The notes below the pieces were generated by a model, which was not told the DNA's origin, ran no database searches, and saw only the letters and a list, made by a program, of their open reading frames with translations. The position numbers and the translations under genes were made by a program. A stretch of DNA of 64,000 bases, from contig NZ_WBSL01000007.1 in assembly GCF_009377345.1 (NCBI RefSeq), positions 1 through 64,000 on the forward strand, in the 5' to 3' direction. Positions 1 to 7,399 of the stretch are shown one piece after another. Positions within the stretch are counted from its first letter, which is position 1. Each line of letters begins with the position of its first letter. The stretch comes from Deinococcus terrestris (GTDB lineage Bacteria; Deinococcota; Deinococci; Deinococcales; Deinococcaceae).

Positions 1-1
1 C

Positions 2-106
2 AAATTTCGTGACTGGTACAACCAGGTCCGGCTTCACTCAGCTCTGGGGTACGCCTGCCCCTGGGCTAAGCTGCTGGAAGCGGCGAAGTCTCGCAACGCT
101 GCTTGA
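2..106 (+). pseudogene. C-terminal fragment of an IS481/IS3-type transposase
   Basis: The frame from base 2 reads as the last 34 residues of a DDE transposase and ends at a TGA at 104-106. The stretch FRDWYNQVRLHSALGY matches the tail that IS481/IS3 integrase-core proteins carry after the catalytic glutamate (usual form W.N..RPHSALGY). The rest lies left of the window or has been lost. It differs from the IS fragment that follows directly, so two elements have been joined or nested. Only the family level can be supported. Confidence 0.55.
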
Positions 107-130
107 AGGATTTCCTGGAGCAGTACCCGG

Positions 131-407
131 CCCTGAGTTTATCAGCAAGGCTCTGGATCGGTGGGCCCACGGGCGAGGTATCCAGCAGGTATTCATCCGA
201 CCCGGAAAGCCCGTGGAAAACGCCTATATTGAGAGTTTCAACGGTTGCGTGCGGGATGAGTGCCTCAACCTGCACTGGTTCTAAACACTCCATCAGGCCC
301 GTCTGGTCGTGGCAGCGTGGCGAGAGGACTACAACCGGATTCGCATGCACAGCTCGCCGGACGGAAAGTCACCACACGAGTTCGCCCGCCTGAGTCAGGC
401 GGGCTGA
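131..407 (+). pseudogene. IS3-family OrfB transposase, 3' remnant with an in-frame stop
   Basis: From about base 131 the frame reads GPEFISKALD, then KPVENAYIESFNG, then DECLNLHWF. These are closely similar to the OrfB encoded at 4031-4876, including the region of the last catalytic glutamate (YIESFNG). At 282-284 a TAA stands where the intact copy has the Gln codon after HWF. Reading continues in the same frame to a TGA at 405-407 (ending EFARLSQAG), so the gene is killed by a point mutation as well as 5' truncation. The 5' half with the first two catalytic aspartates is absent. Confidence 0.8.
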
Positions 408-420
408 GGTACGCTCGAAG

Positions 421-437
421 TGCAATTGGACTGGGCC
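421..437. repeat. Right terminal inverted repeat of the truncated IS3-family remnant
   Basis: The bases at 421-437 match the outer end of the intact element at 5161-5177 at about 13 of 17 positions (core TGCAAT..GACTGG). The sequence GAGGTACGCT just inside is also shared by both copies. This marks the right boundary of the decayed element that contains the pseudogene at 131-407. Confidence 0.6.
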
Positions 438-1086
438 GACCATGGGGGCCCCTCAATCCAGGTGGCGATGTCCTCTTCGTTGCGCTTCACGGCTCGCAAT
501 GCGGGCCGCTGGTAGGAGAAGTCCCAGCGTCTAAGTTTCCGAGAGAAATGCGCTCGGTAAAGCCCTACACTGTGCTTCACGCCAATCACCTGGTGAATTC
601 TTGAAATCGTACAGTCACTGCTGCCGAAGCCATGCATATGAGGATCACCGTGAGTCTAGGCAGTGGAGCGCCTATCTGCGTGAAGGCGTCAACCGTTCAG
701 GTGGCTCGGGAAGCGCTTCCTGTCCGGCGCATCTCAGCCGCGCATGCCGCGCGCGGATGGTCACTTCGGCAACCCCGAATTGCTAGGCCAGGTCACGAGT
801 GGTGCGCTTGGGGTCATACAGGACGGGCTGAGCGGCGTCTCACCGCTCCTCCTGTTGGGTGCGGGTAAGGCGGCTGGGCCGCCAAGGTGGAACCGTTACG
901 CCCTACGCTACATATTTACGCACGGATCACTAATCGGAATCCGTATGAGGGCGCCACCGCGTACCAGCCTTGCTCTGCTCCGCAGCAGAGGCGCCACACA
1001 TCATGATCCGCAATCCGTATCAGGCGGCCCTCTCCCCCGACTCCTGAGCCGATGACCAGCTCCACACGCCTGCCTCAAATCCCATC
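438..1086. other. Gene-poor stretch with a possible recombinase HTH remnant
   Basis: No intact gene is supported. On the minus strand between about 890 and 690 one frame reads LTRTQQEER, a stop, then DPKRTTRDLA, a stop, then QFGVAEVTIRARHARL. This resembles the C-terminal helix-turn-helix of a serine resolvase or IS-type transposase broken by two stops. The remainder holds only short, uncoordinated frames. It appears to be the scar of old mobile-element turnover. Confidence 0.35.
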
Positions 1087-1126
1087 TTGACAATTTTTGT
1101 TACAACGACTATTGTTTAACCGTTGT
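1087..1126 (+). promoter_or_regulatory. Promoter and candidate MarR operator of the marR-doxX-VOC operon
   Basis: A perfect -35 box TTGACA (1087-1092) and a -10 box TATTGT (1110-1115) are 17 bp apart. A perfect 6-bp inverted repeat, ACAACG (1102-1107) and CGTTGT (1121-1126), spans the -10 box. MarR proteins bind palindromes of this kind and usually repress their own operon. A ribosome-binding site AAGGAAG follows at 1139-1145. The promoter is read directly from sequence; its use by the adjacent MarR protein is inferred. Confidence 0.75.
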
Positions 1127-1149
1127 TCTTGACAAAAAGGAAGTGCCTC

Positions 1150-1617
1150 ATGTCTATCTCTCCCCCTCAAGCTGAAGCCGCGAGCACCCTGGAACATCAG
1201 GTCTACCTGAGCCTTCAGCGGTTGGCCGCCGATCTCGGGCACCAGACAGCCGAGGTGCTGAAAGGGTCTGGGCTCAGCCTGGCGCAGTTCAACGTGCTGC
1301 GCATCCTGCGGGGGGCGGGCGAGGATGGGCTGACCTGCGGCGAGATTGGCGGGCGGCTGATCACCCGCGACTCGGACGTGACCCGCCTGCTCGACCGGCT
1401 GGAAAAGCAGGCGCTGGTGACCCGCGTCCGCAGTACCCAGGATCGCCGGGTGGTCCTGAGCAGCATCACGCCAAAGGGCCGGGACCTCCTGGCCGACCTC
1501 GACGCACCACTGTCGACCCTGCACCGGGCGCAGCTTGGAGCCCTCGGGCCGCAGAAGCTCAGGCAGGTGCTGGCCCTGCTCGATGAGGTCGCCGCCGCAA
1601 GTCGGCAGGTCGGCTAA
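1150..1617 (+). CDS. MarR-family transcriptional regulator
   Basis: A 155-residue winged-helix protein of usual MarR length. The wHTH occupies roughly residues 43-112: the recognition helix lies around [18 protein letters not shown] (about 73-90) and the wing around [17 protein letters not shown], both in typical MarR form. One cysteine (about residue 63) sits close to the DNA-binding region; thiol sensing is known in some MarR proteins such as YodB, OhrR and MhqR, but no such role is proven here. The ATG at 1150 was chosen over an upstream in-frame ATG at 1123 because it has the Shine-Dalgarno sequence and the upstream one lies almost on the promoter. It is followed co-directionally by doxX and a VOC gene and is probably their repressor. 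Confidence 0.9.
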   Translation: MSISPPQAEAASTLEHQVYLSLQRLAADLGHQTAEVLKGSGLSLAQFNVLRILRGAGEDGLTCGEIGGRLITRDSDVTRLLDRLEKQALVTRVRSTQDRRVVLSSITPKGRDLLADLDAPLSTLHRAQLGALGPQKLRQVLALLDEVAAASRQVG

Positions 1618-1681
1618 ATCGGCGCTCCCCATTTGCCTAAATATTCGTTTTCACGACTTTCAGCCCGACAAGGAGGTTCTC

Positions 1682-2110
1682 ATGACCACGCTGCCGTCTA
1701 CTCCTACCCATCCCAAGGGGCTTGACCTCGGCCTCACCGTACTGCGCGTGCTGATCGGCGTGATTTTCGTGGCGCACGGCCTGCAAAAGTTTTTCGAGTT
1801 CGGCCTTTCCGGAACGGTCGGCGCTTTCACCCAGATGGGCGCCCCACTGCCTGGCCTCACGGCACCCCTCGTGGCGGGGGTTGAGCTGCTGGGTGGCGCG
1901 GCACTGATCCTGGGGCTGCTGACCCGCGTGACGGGCGTTCTGCTCGCGCTGGATATGCTCGGCGCCCTGCTGTTGGTTCACCTGGCAGGCGGGTTCTTCG
2001 CGCCCAACGGCATCGAATTCGTGCTGGCCCTGTTTGCCGCCAGCGTGGCCCTCGCCTTCACGGGGGCTGGCCGGTACTCCCTCGACGCTTTGATCACCCG
2101 CCGGGCCTGA
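1682..2110 (+). CDS. DoxX-family membrane protein
   Basis: A 142-residue hydrophobic protein with four predicted membrane segments (roughly residues 13-33, 58-79, 81-103 and 112-132). The N-terminal pattern [20 protein letters not shown] is typical of DoxX/DoxD and CatD-type proteins. The ATG at 1682 has a perfect AAGGAGGT site 6 nt upstream. DoxX proteins are linked with redox, thiol and quinone stress. In Bacillus, CatD (DoxX) is co-transcribed with the dioxygenase CatE under MarR-type control, and the order here (MarR, DoxX, VOC) is the same. The biochemical function of the family is not firmly known. Confidence 0.9.
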   Translation: MTTLPSTPTHPKGLDLGLTVLRVLIGVIFVAHGLQKFFEFGLSGTVGAFTQMGAPLPGLTAPLVAGVELLGGAALILGLLTRVTGVLLALDMLGALLLVHLAGGFFAPNGIEFVLALFAASVALAFTGAGRYSLDALITRRA

Positions 2111-2180
2111 CCCGCCCTCCCTCACCGCTAGTCCGCGCTCCTGTCAGCCCATCCCCTTTCCCCCACCCCCCGGAGGACCC

Positions 2181-3044
2181 ATGACCACCCCCCCCGCCTA
2201 CCGCCTCCATCCCGACCTCTCCCCCGGCGCGGCCGAGCTGACCGTCTCTGACCTGAGCCGCAGCGTCACGTTTTACCGGCAGGTGCTGGGCATGACTGTG
2301 CTGGAGCGTGGGGACGGGACCGCCCAACTGGGCACGGCCACCCGCCCGCTGCTGCGGCTGATGGAAGTGCCTGGAGCGCCTCCCGCGCCCCGCTCCTCCC
2401 CTGGGCTGTACCACTTCGCGGTGTTGCTGCCCACCCGCGTGGACCTCGCCCGCTGGGTGCGGCACGTGGCGGGACTGGGGCTACGGGTCGGGCAGGGTGA
2501 CCACCTCGTCAGCGAAGCGTTTTACCTGAACGACCCCGACGGCCACGGCATCGAGGTCTACCGCGATCGGCCACGGCCAGAGTGGCGCTGGACCCTCGAT
2601 CAGGTGGAAATGGCCTCCGACCCCGTCGACATCGCCGGACTGCTGGCCGAGCCCGGCGCCGAGATGCCCTTCCAGGGACTGCCGGAGGGCACCGTGATGG
2701 GCCACTTCCACCTGCGGGTGACGGACGTGGCCGCCGCCGAGGCCTTCTACCGGGGCGTTCTGGGCTTTGACGTGGTGTCCCGCTGGCCGGGGGCGTTGTT
2801 CGTATCGGTGGGCGGCTACCACCACCACCTCGGCCTGAACGCCTGGCAGAGCGAGGGGGGCAGGCCCGCCCCCGAGGCGACGGCCCGGTTGCTGGGCGCG
2901 GAGCTGGTGCTGCCGAGCGCTGCCGAGATCGAGCGGCTGGCCGGGCATCTGGAGGCGGTGGGCGTTCCCTTTACCCGTGATGGAGCAGGGCTGGACGTGC
3001 GCGATCCGGCGGGCAACCGGCTGAGCTTCAGAGCTACAGCGTAG
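2181..3044 (+). CDS. Two-domain VOC family protein (CatE-like ring-cleavage dioxygenase/glyoxalase)
   Basis: 287 residues with two VOC (vicinal oxygen chelate) modules, about 17-128 and 172-287, each starting with the typical beta strand (AELTVSDLSRSVTFYRQVLG; HFHLRVTDVAAAEAFYRGVLGF). Candidate metal ligands include His177, the His cluster at 214-216 and acidic residues in the DPDGHGIEVY segment (E125). The last strand has DPAGNRLSF, without the common Glu, so the exact ligand set is uncertain. The length and two-module layout match CatE/MhqO-type catechol dioxygenases. GGAGGA precedes the ATG. It is the third gene of the MarR-DoxX-VOC unit, so a role in quinone or catechol detoxification is likely; a glyoxalase or resistance function cannot be excluded. 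Confidence 0.85.
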   Translation: MTTPPAYRLHPDLSPGAAELTVSDLSRSVTFYRQVLGMTVLERGDGTAQLGTATRPLLRLMEVPGAPPAPRSSPGLYHFAVLLPTRVDLARWVRHVAGLGLRVGQGDHLVSEAFYLNDPDGHGIEVYRDRPRPEWRWTLDQVEMASDPVDIAGLLAEPGAEMPFQGLPEGTVMGHFHLRVTDVAAAEAFYRGVLGFDVVSRWPGALFVSVGGYHHHLGLNAWQSEGGRPAPEATARLLGAELVLPSAAEIERLAGHLEAVGVPFTRDGAGLDVRDPAGNRLSFRATA

Positions 3045-3055
3045 ACACCTCAAAA

Positions 3056-3088
3056 CGGCGGGCGGCCTGAGATGGAGGTTGCCCGCCG
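3056..3088 (+). terminator. Hairpin after the VOC gene
   Basis: A perfect 8-bp stem, CGGCGGGC (3056-3063) and GCCCGCCG (3081-3088), with a 17-nt loop lies 11 nt after the VOC stop. There is no T-run, so intrinsic termination is only possible. Confidence 0.4.
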
Positions 3089-3089
3089 C

Positions 3090-3556
3090 CATATGTGTCC
3101 GGCCCGCCGTACCCGCTCAGACTTGGCGGCTCTGGCACAAAGGCGACCTGTTCGAGGACCGCCGCATTCCCCGTTGGTGCGCCGCAGGGCTTCTTCGGCC
3201 TGTTTGCTGGCCGTGATGTCACTGAAGGTCACCATGGCCCTCAGAATCTCGCTGCATGGCGACGTGCTCCACCGGGAAGCCAGTGCCGTCCCTACGTCAA
3301 AAGACCTTTGCGTCGGCGCGGCGGACCTTGACGTCTTACCGGGCCTGCCCGATCAGGCATTTCTCCTCCGCGGGTAGACCTGGCCGTCCGAGCGGGTAGG
3401 GTGCAGCAGCGGATGCTGGGAGCATCTCAGCATCGCGCCCAAGCTGTGGCTTGTCATCGCCAGCGCCGCCGGATTGGCAAAGGTCGTGTTGACAGAGGGG
3501 TCCACCCTAAGGATGCCTTCTCCAGCCGATTCGAGCAGTTGCCGGTTCAGCGCCTA
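3090..3556 (-). pseudogene. Decayed PAS-domain sensor histidine kinase
   Basis: Read on the minus strand, the region gives recognisable PAS/PAC pieces in the right order but in shifting frames and with stops: LLESAGEGILRVDPS, then TTFANPAALAM, then TRSDGQVYPR, then RRDGTGFPVEHVA, then VTFSDITASKQAEEALRRTN, then LEQVAFV. Together they follow the pattern of a PAS domain, the PAC tail and the start of a dimerisation/His-box segment. At least two stops and two frame changes separate the pieces. The gene was truncated and is not functional. It lies directly beside the interrupted Rrf2 gene. Confidence 0.7.
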
Positions 3557-3655
3557 AAGCTGCTATCCATGGCGGTGTTACGGTTCCCGACCTCCCGCCC
3601 GCCATATCCCTCAAACGGGCGCGGTTTCACCGGCCGAGGGGTGTTGCAAAGTTGC

Positions 3656-3991
3656 ACCAGGGTGATGCTCCTCAGAGTCTCGCGGATGCCCCGCGAGGCC
3701 GAGCGTCACGCCCGCTTGAGGTTGCGCTCACCGGTACGCTGGTGGGTCGCGCAGCGCGGTTTGGTCTGGCAGGGATTGAGCATCACCGGGCCGTTCACCG
3801 CCCCAATCACGTCGAGCAGACTGATCCTGGCCGGGTCTACCTTGAAGGTCACGCCGCCGCCCCGGCCCTCCGTACAGGTGACGAAGTTCATCTCCGCGAG
3901 ACGCCGCAGTACCTTGGCCAGAAAGGGATAGGGCAACTGCGATTGCTCAGCGATGGTGACGGCATTCGTGCTGAGGGTGCCCCAATTGCGG
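3656..3991 (-). pseudogene. Rrf2-family regulator, 3' part, cut by the IS3-family element
   Basis: From 3991 the minus strand reads STNAVTIAEQSQLPYPFLAKVL, then GRGGGVTF, then ISLLDVIGAVNGPV. This is the recognition helix, wing and linker of an Rrf2/BadM winged helix. A TGA at 3706-3708 interrupts the frame, after which the same frame continues RGIRETLRSITLVQLC, a typical Rrf2 C-terminus. The N-terminal helix is missing here and is found on the far side of the insertion element (5178-5245). The reading frame that appears to start at 4008 uses IS bases for its first residues. A single cysteine remains (in VMLNPC), so an intact Fe-S cysteine triad is not visible. Confidence 0.75.
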
Positions 3992-4030
3992 TACCAGCCG
4001 ATTTGCAAAAGTCAGCGTACCTCAGCCCGC

Positions 4031-4876
4031 CTATTCTAGGCGGGCGAATTCGTTCGGGGTCCGTCCACCCAGCGAGGTATGCGGCCTGACGGCGTTGTAG
4101 TCCTGGTGCCAGGCAGAGAGGATCAGGCGTGCCTGATCCAAGCTTTGGAACCAGTGCAGATTCAGACACTCGTCTCGGACGCGGCCGTTGAAACTCTCGA
4201 TGTAAGCGTTCTCGACGGGCTTCCCCGGCCGGATGAAGGTGTGCGTGATGCCGCGCCCATGGGTCCAGAGATCCAGGGCCTTGCCCGCGAACTCCGGGCC
4301 GTTGTCGGTGGTGATGGCCTGCGGTCTGCCCCGGAATCGCACGACCGCTTCCAGAGCGCGGACGACGTCATGACCCGTGATAGAGGTCCCGACGTGCATC
4401 GCCAAGCACTCCCGGGTGAAGTCATCCACGACGTTCAGAACGCGAAAACGTTGCCCGGAGGCCAGCTGGTCCGCCATGAAGTCCAGGCTCCACCGCTGAT
4501 TGGGCGCAGAAACCGCAGGTTTCTGCTGGCGCTCTCCTACGCTGAGCTTGCGGCGCTCCTTCTTCCGAACGGCCAGCCCTTCGGCCCGGTACATCCGGTA
4601 GACACGCTTGTGATTGACGGCGATACCCTCTCGGCTCAGCAGCAGGTGAATCCGCCGATACCCGAACCGAGGTCGCTCTCGGGCCAGTGTGCGGAGACGC
4701 TCGACCAGGCGCTGGTCTTTTTCCCTTTTGGGGCTGTTCCGTCTGTGCGTGGTCCGGGAGAAGCCCAGCACCCGGCAGGCCCGACGTTCGCTGACCGCAA
4801 AAGAATCCCGCAGGAGGGTCACCATCTGCTTTTTAAGGGGCGTCTGCGCCTGGGACGACGTCCCAGGCGTCACCAC
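4031..4876 (-). CDS. IS3-family transposase OrfB (DDE integrase core)
   Basis: About 281 residues. An N-terminal HTH_21 region (RVLGFSRTTHRRN ... RERPRFGYRRIHLLL) is followed by an rve core with the catalytic triad: D in WSLDFMAD, D in ITTDNGPEF and E in NAYIESFNG. The frame begins with GTG at 4876 inside the end of orfA. In this family orfB is normally expressed as an OrfAB fusion by -1 ribosomal frameshifting, so the listed start may not be used. All three catalytic residues are present and no stop interrupts it, so the element could still be active. Confidence 0.9.
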   Translation of the reverse strand: MVTPGTSSQAQTPLKKQMVTLLRDSFAVSERRACRVLGFSRTTHRRNSPKREKDQRLVERLRTLARERPRFGYRRIHLLLSREGIAVNHKRVYRMYRAEGLAVRKKERRKLSVGERQQKPAVSAPNQRWSLDFMADQLASGQRFRVLNVVDDFTRECLAMHVGTSITGHDVVRALEAVVRFRGRPQAITTDNGPEFAGKALDLWTHGRGITHTFIRPGKPVENAYIESFNGRVRDECLNLHWFQSLDQARLILSAWHQDYNAVRPHTSLGGRTPNEFARLE

Positions 4877-5136
4877 TTTCGTCCTACCACCTCCTTCAGC
4901 ATGGCGTTGTCGAGCGACAGGTCTGCCACCAGCTTCTTGAGACGCTGGTTTTCTGCTTCTAGCTGGCGGAACTTCCGGGTTTCGTCTTTGGTCATGCCGC
5001 CGTACTTGGCTTTCCAGCGGTAGATGGTCGTCATCGCGACTCCATGAAGTCGCGTCAGATCGCTGATGGGTGTGCCCGCTTCAAGCTGCCCGAGGATGTC
5101 CAGGATCTGTTGTTCGGTGTACCGTTTGCCTTTCAT
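4870..5136 (-). CDS. IS3-family transposase OrfA (HTH)
   Basis: 88 residues starting MKGKRYTEQQIL, with an HTH_8 DNA-binding domain (ILGQLEAGTPISDLTRLHGVAMTTIYRWKAKYGG) and a C-terminal leucine-zipper-like segment (LEAENQRLKKLVADLSLDNAMLKEVV) ending GRKW. The ATG at 5136 has GGAGG 4 nt upstream on the minus strand; a longer frame from 5166 starts inside the terminal repeat. The 3' end overlaps the start of orfB, as expected for programmed frameshifting. It is closest in style to the IS407/IS51 branch, but subgroup placement is tentative. Confidence 0.9.
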   Translation of the reverse strand: MKGKRYTEQQILDILGQLEAGTPISDLTRLHGVAMTTIYRWKAKYGGMTKDETRKFRQLEAENQRLKKLVADLSLDNAMLKEVVGRKW

Positions 5137-5177
5137 GCGCCTCCAAGTTTGCTGCTGGATTTGCAATCAGACTGGCA

Positions 5178-5245
5178 CCGGAAACAGGGGCAAGGTCAGT
5201 GCCGGGATGCTGAGCGGTGTTCAGCAGCGCGTGGACTGCATAACT
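5178..5245 (-). pseudogene. Rrf2-family regulator, 5' part
   Basis: Directly outside the right IS end the minus strand reads SYAVHALLNTAQHPGTD. This is the N-terminal helix of an Rrf2 regulator (usual form YAVHALL.LA..PG), which is the piece missing from the fragment at 3656-3991. A TAA at 5246-5248 lies just upstream in this frame, while a GTG AGT AAA start occurs one frame away, so a one-base deletion near the start codon is likely in addition to the insertion. Confidence 0.6.
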
Positions 5246-5392
5246 TTACTCACGCTTGAGCAGGGTACGTCAAGGGCCACCGGGAACCCCGGTTGGGCCA
5301 GCCGTGGACAGGGCGGTCGTGAATCCATCTTACCTGGACAGAAGTGTCCAGTTTCAGAACAGGTGGTGGAGTCCGCGCGATTCCCCCCGCGT

Positions 5393-6307
5393 TCACGTCG
5401 GGTCAGCCCCTTCCTCCACCCTTTCCCGCATCCACTTTGGCATCTGTTTCAGCCACTTTTTCAACTCGGCTTCCTGACCACGCCCAAGTTGCTGAAGGAA
5501 GCGGGGGTGGCCCAGGGTCCGGCGCACCTGTTCGAGTTGCCGCACCACCAGCGGGTCAGCTGGGGGAATCGGCCGCAGCGCGGCGACGGCCCCACGCAGT
5601 TCGCGCCCGGTGGCCCCTCCCAGGGCCATGTCCAGCAGGCGCGGGCGGTGCTCGTCGGCGACGGCGGCGACGATCCCAGCGACGCTATAGGGCAGGCCGT
5701 GGGACCGCATGGCTTCCAGCACCTCCGGCGGCCATTGCAACATCCTCAGCTTGTTTTTGGCGAAGCTCTGCCACGTCTGCTGACCTACCAGCGCGAAGAC
5801 GTCCTCCAGCAACGCCACCTGCTGCGGGTCGGGGTTGCGGAGATTGGCCATCAGGGCCTGCCGCGCTCCCCCCGGCGTGAGGTCCAGGCGCAGGGCGATC
5901 AACCGCAGCAGTCCCTCGGTTTCGTCGATGGGTGAGAGGCCCTCGCGCTGCAGGTTCTCAACCAGACCAACTTCGATCATCTGCAAGTCGGTAAGGGGCC
6001 GCACCAGCACAGGCACCTCGGCCAGTCCTGCTGCCAGGGCCGCCCGGTAGCGGCGCTCTCCGGCCGCGATCTCGAAGCCTCCCCCCGAGGAGGCGGGCCG
6101 GACCAGCAGTGGCTGCAAGACGCCCTGTTCCCGCACGCTGCGGGTCAGCCGCTCCAGTTCCTCCGTGCCGATGTAGCGCCGGGGCTGGCTCCCGTAGGGC
6201 CGCAACTGCTCAAGCGGCAGGCGCTGAACTTCCGGGCCTGCCTGGGTCAGGGCTTGGGCGCCTCCCAGCAGGCCCCCCAGCTCACGCTGTGGCCGCTTAC
6301 GGGTCAC
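5393..6307 (-). CDS. parB: ParB-family partition protein
   Basis: 304 residues. The N-terminal ParB/Sulfiredoxin domain (about 28-120) has [10 protein letters not shown] (Q-P-R box), the CTP-binding GERRYRA motif and [14 protein letters not shown] central HTH follows ([23 protein letters not shown] ... LGHPRF), and the basic C-terminus ([19 protein letters not shown]) probably dimerises. It starts with GTG overlapping the parA stop (GTGA at 6304-6307), so the two genes are translationally coupled. ParB binds parS sites near the operon and is moved by ParA. The 18-bp palindromes at 7099 and 7341 are the best local candidates. Not in doubt as a family member; the DNA target is inferred. Confidence 0.93.
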   Translation of the reverse strand: MTRKRPQRELGGLLGGAQALTQAGPEVQRLPLEQLRPYGSQPRRYIGTEELERLTRSVREQGVLQPLLVRPASSGGGFEIAAGERRYRAALAAGLAEVPVLVRPLTDLQMIEVGLVENLQREGLSPIDETEGLLRLIALRLDLTPGGARQALMANLRNPDPQQVALLEDVFALVGQQTWQSFAKNKLRMLQWPPEVLEAMRSHGLPYSVAGIVAAVADEHRPRLLDMALGGATGRELRGAVAALRPIPPADPLVVRQLEQVRRTLGHPRFLQQLGRGQEAELKKWLKQMPKWMRERVEEGADPT

Positions 6308-7074
6308 GCCGCCCCTCCCCGGACTTTCAGGCCCACGGCCCGCGCCACGTCTTCTGCCAGGCGCCGCACGTCCCCGTGCACGGGCGAACCCGGTGCATAC
6401 AGGCCCACGGGCTGGCCTGCCGTCGTGCTGTCAAGCCAGACCGCTTCCCGCTGCGGCACCGGGCGGGCCAGCGGAGCAAGGTTGTCCTGCAGGGCCGCGA
6501 GCACCTCCCGGTCGTGCAGACGCCGGGCGTCATATAGGGTCGGGACGTAGAGGGCCACCGTCAGGTCCGGCCGCACATCCCGGTACTCCTGAAAAGCCTC
6601 GGTCAGCCCCGGCAGGGCGTCCAACCCCTTCTGGCGGGTGGGGACCGGGACAATCATGTGGTCGGCAGCGATGGCTCCCAGAATCGACAGTTGCCCCAGG
6701 CTGGGCGGACTGTCGATCAGCACGAGGTCGTAGTCTTCCGCGACTTCCAGCAGGGCGCGGCGTAAGCGGGCGTGTGCCCCCACCCGGCCCATCATCTGAT
6801 TTTCTGCCAGAGCAAGGCTGACGTGCGAGGGAATCAGCGAGAGGCCATGCGTCTGCCGGGGCGTCGGTAGCCGTGCGCCGTCCACTGCAACGCTGTAGAC
6901 CGTCTCTGGGCGCTCCACCCCGCTGACCCCCAGCCACCCAGTCAGGTTGGCCTGGGGATCAAGGTCGATCAACAGCACGCGCTGGCCCTGCTGACTCAAC
7001 TCGTAACCCACCTCTCGGGTCACACTGGTTTTGCCCGCGCCTCCCGCGTGGTTGAAGACGGTGAGGATGTTCAT
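6304..7074 (-). CDS. parA: ParA-family partition ATPase
   Basis: 256 residues. It starts [17 protein letters not shown] with a P-loop at residues 8-17, then [13 protein letters not shown] (Walker A', about 41-52) and [14 protein letters not shown] (Walker B). ParA/MinD proteins usually have KGG at the start of the deviant Walker A. Here the signature lysine is replaced (HAGG, Ala10), although the catalytic GKT is kept. A longer frame to 7206 exists, but homology begins at 7074 and a TATGGT box lies 6 nt before this ATG, which fits a leaderless Deinococcus transcript. No N-terminal HTH is present (type Ib-like length), so autoregulation would rely on ParB or on ParA itself at the adjacent palindrome. 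Confidence 0.93.
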   Translation of the reverse strand: MNILTVFNHAGGAGKTSVTREVGYELSQQGQRVLLIDLDPQANLTGWLGVSGVERPETVYSVAVDGARLPTPRQTHGLSLIPSHVSLALAENQMMGRVGAHARLRRALLEVAEDYDLVLIDSPPSLGQLSILGAIAADHMIVPVPTRQKGLDALPGLTEAFQEYRDVRPDLTVALYVPTLYDARRLHDREVLAALQDNLAPLARPVPQREAVWLDSTTAGQPVGLYAPGSPVHGDVRRLAEDVARAVGLKVRGGAA

Positions 7075-7080
7075 GCCCTC

Positions 7081-7086
7081 ACCATA
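7081..7086 (-). promoter_or_regulatory. -10 box of the parAB operon (leaderless type)
   Basis: On the minus strand TATGGT (TANNNT) ends 6 nt before the parA ATG, the spacing seen for leaderless promoters in Deinococcus. The palindrome at 7099-7116 would cover the spacer and the -35 position. Confidence 0.55.
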
Positions 7087-7098
7087 GCCCGGTTCACC

Positions 7099-7116
7099 GT
7101 TCTTTTTGAAAAGAAC
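7099..7116. promoter_or_regulatory. 18-bp palindrome, copy 1 (candidate parS/operator)
   Basis: GTTCTTTTTGAAAAGAAC has 8-bp perfect arms and a 2-bp non-symmetric centre. It overlaps the predicted -35 region of parA. Its exact reverse complement occurs at 7341-7358. The position and pairing suggest a binding site for ParB or for an autoregulator; neither is proven. Confidence 0.7.
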
Positions 7117-7340
7117 GCACGGCCGATAAGTGGGCAGCGGTGCTGTCCTTCTTAGAATGGAGGGCGCCGCCGCGTCAGCCGGACCATCGAAAGACTTGGT
7201 CACCAAGGTAGGTCTGAAAGTAGAGATGCGTTCATGACCTAGACGCTGAATCGGCCTAAGCCACCTATGGTGCGACCCCCACCTCCTAATTCCCCAGCTA
7301 AAACGGCCTCTGCCACAGTGCCCTCGACCGAAAGGAACCT
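7117..7340. other. Region between the paired palindromes
   Basis: About 220 bp without a supported gene. It separates parAB (transcribed left) from the origin and holds no clear repeats or hairpins beyond the flanking palindromes. Confidence 0.5.
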
Positions 7341-7358
7341 GTTCTTTTCAAAAAGAAC
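7341..7358. promoter_or_regulatory. 18-bp palindrome, copy 2 (candidate parS/operator)
   Basis: GTTCTTTTCAAAAAGAAC is the exact reverse complement of the copy at 7099-7116 and lies 225 bp away from it. It sits on the origin side of the par region and is not next to a start codon, which favours a centromere role over simple promoter repression. Confidence 0.7.
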
Positions 7359-7399
7359 AGTTCGGAGGACTGGGTCCAAAGACAGCCACCTAACAGGAA

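Larger units (their letters stand above)
3992..5177 (-). mobile_element. Complete IS3-family insertion sequence (about 1.19 kb)
   Basis: The ends are imperfect inverted repeats: the left end starting TACCAGCCGATTTGCAA at 3992 and the complement of the right end (TGCCAGTCTGATTGCAA) agree at most positions. The element carries orfA and orfB in overlapping frames, both on the minus strand. The flanks are GCGG on the left and CCGG on the right, so no exact target duplication remains. It interrupts an Rrf2-type regulator gene. Remnants of related copies lie at 131-437 and 27395-27525 of this window. Confidence 0.85.
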
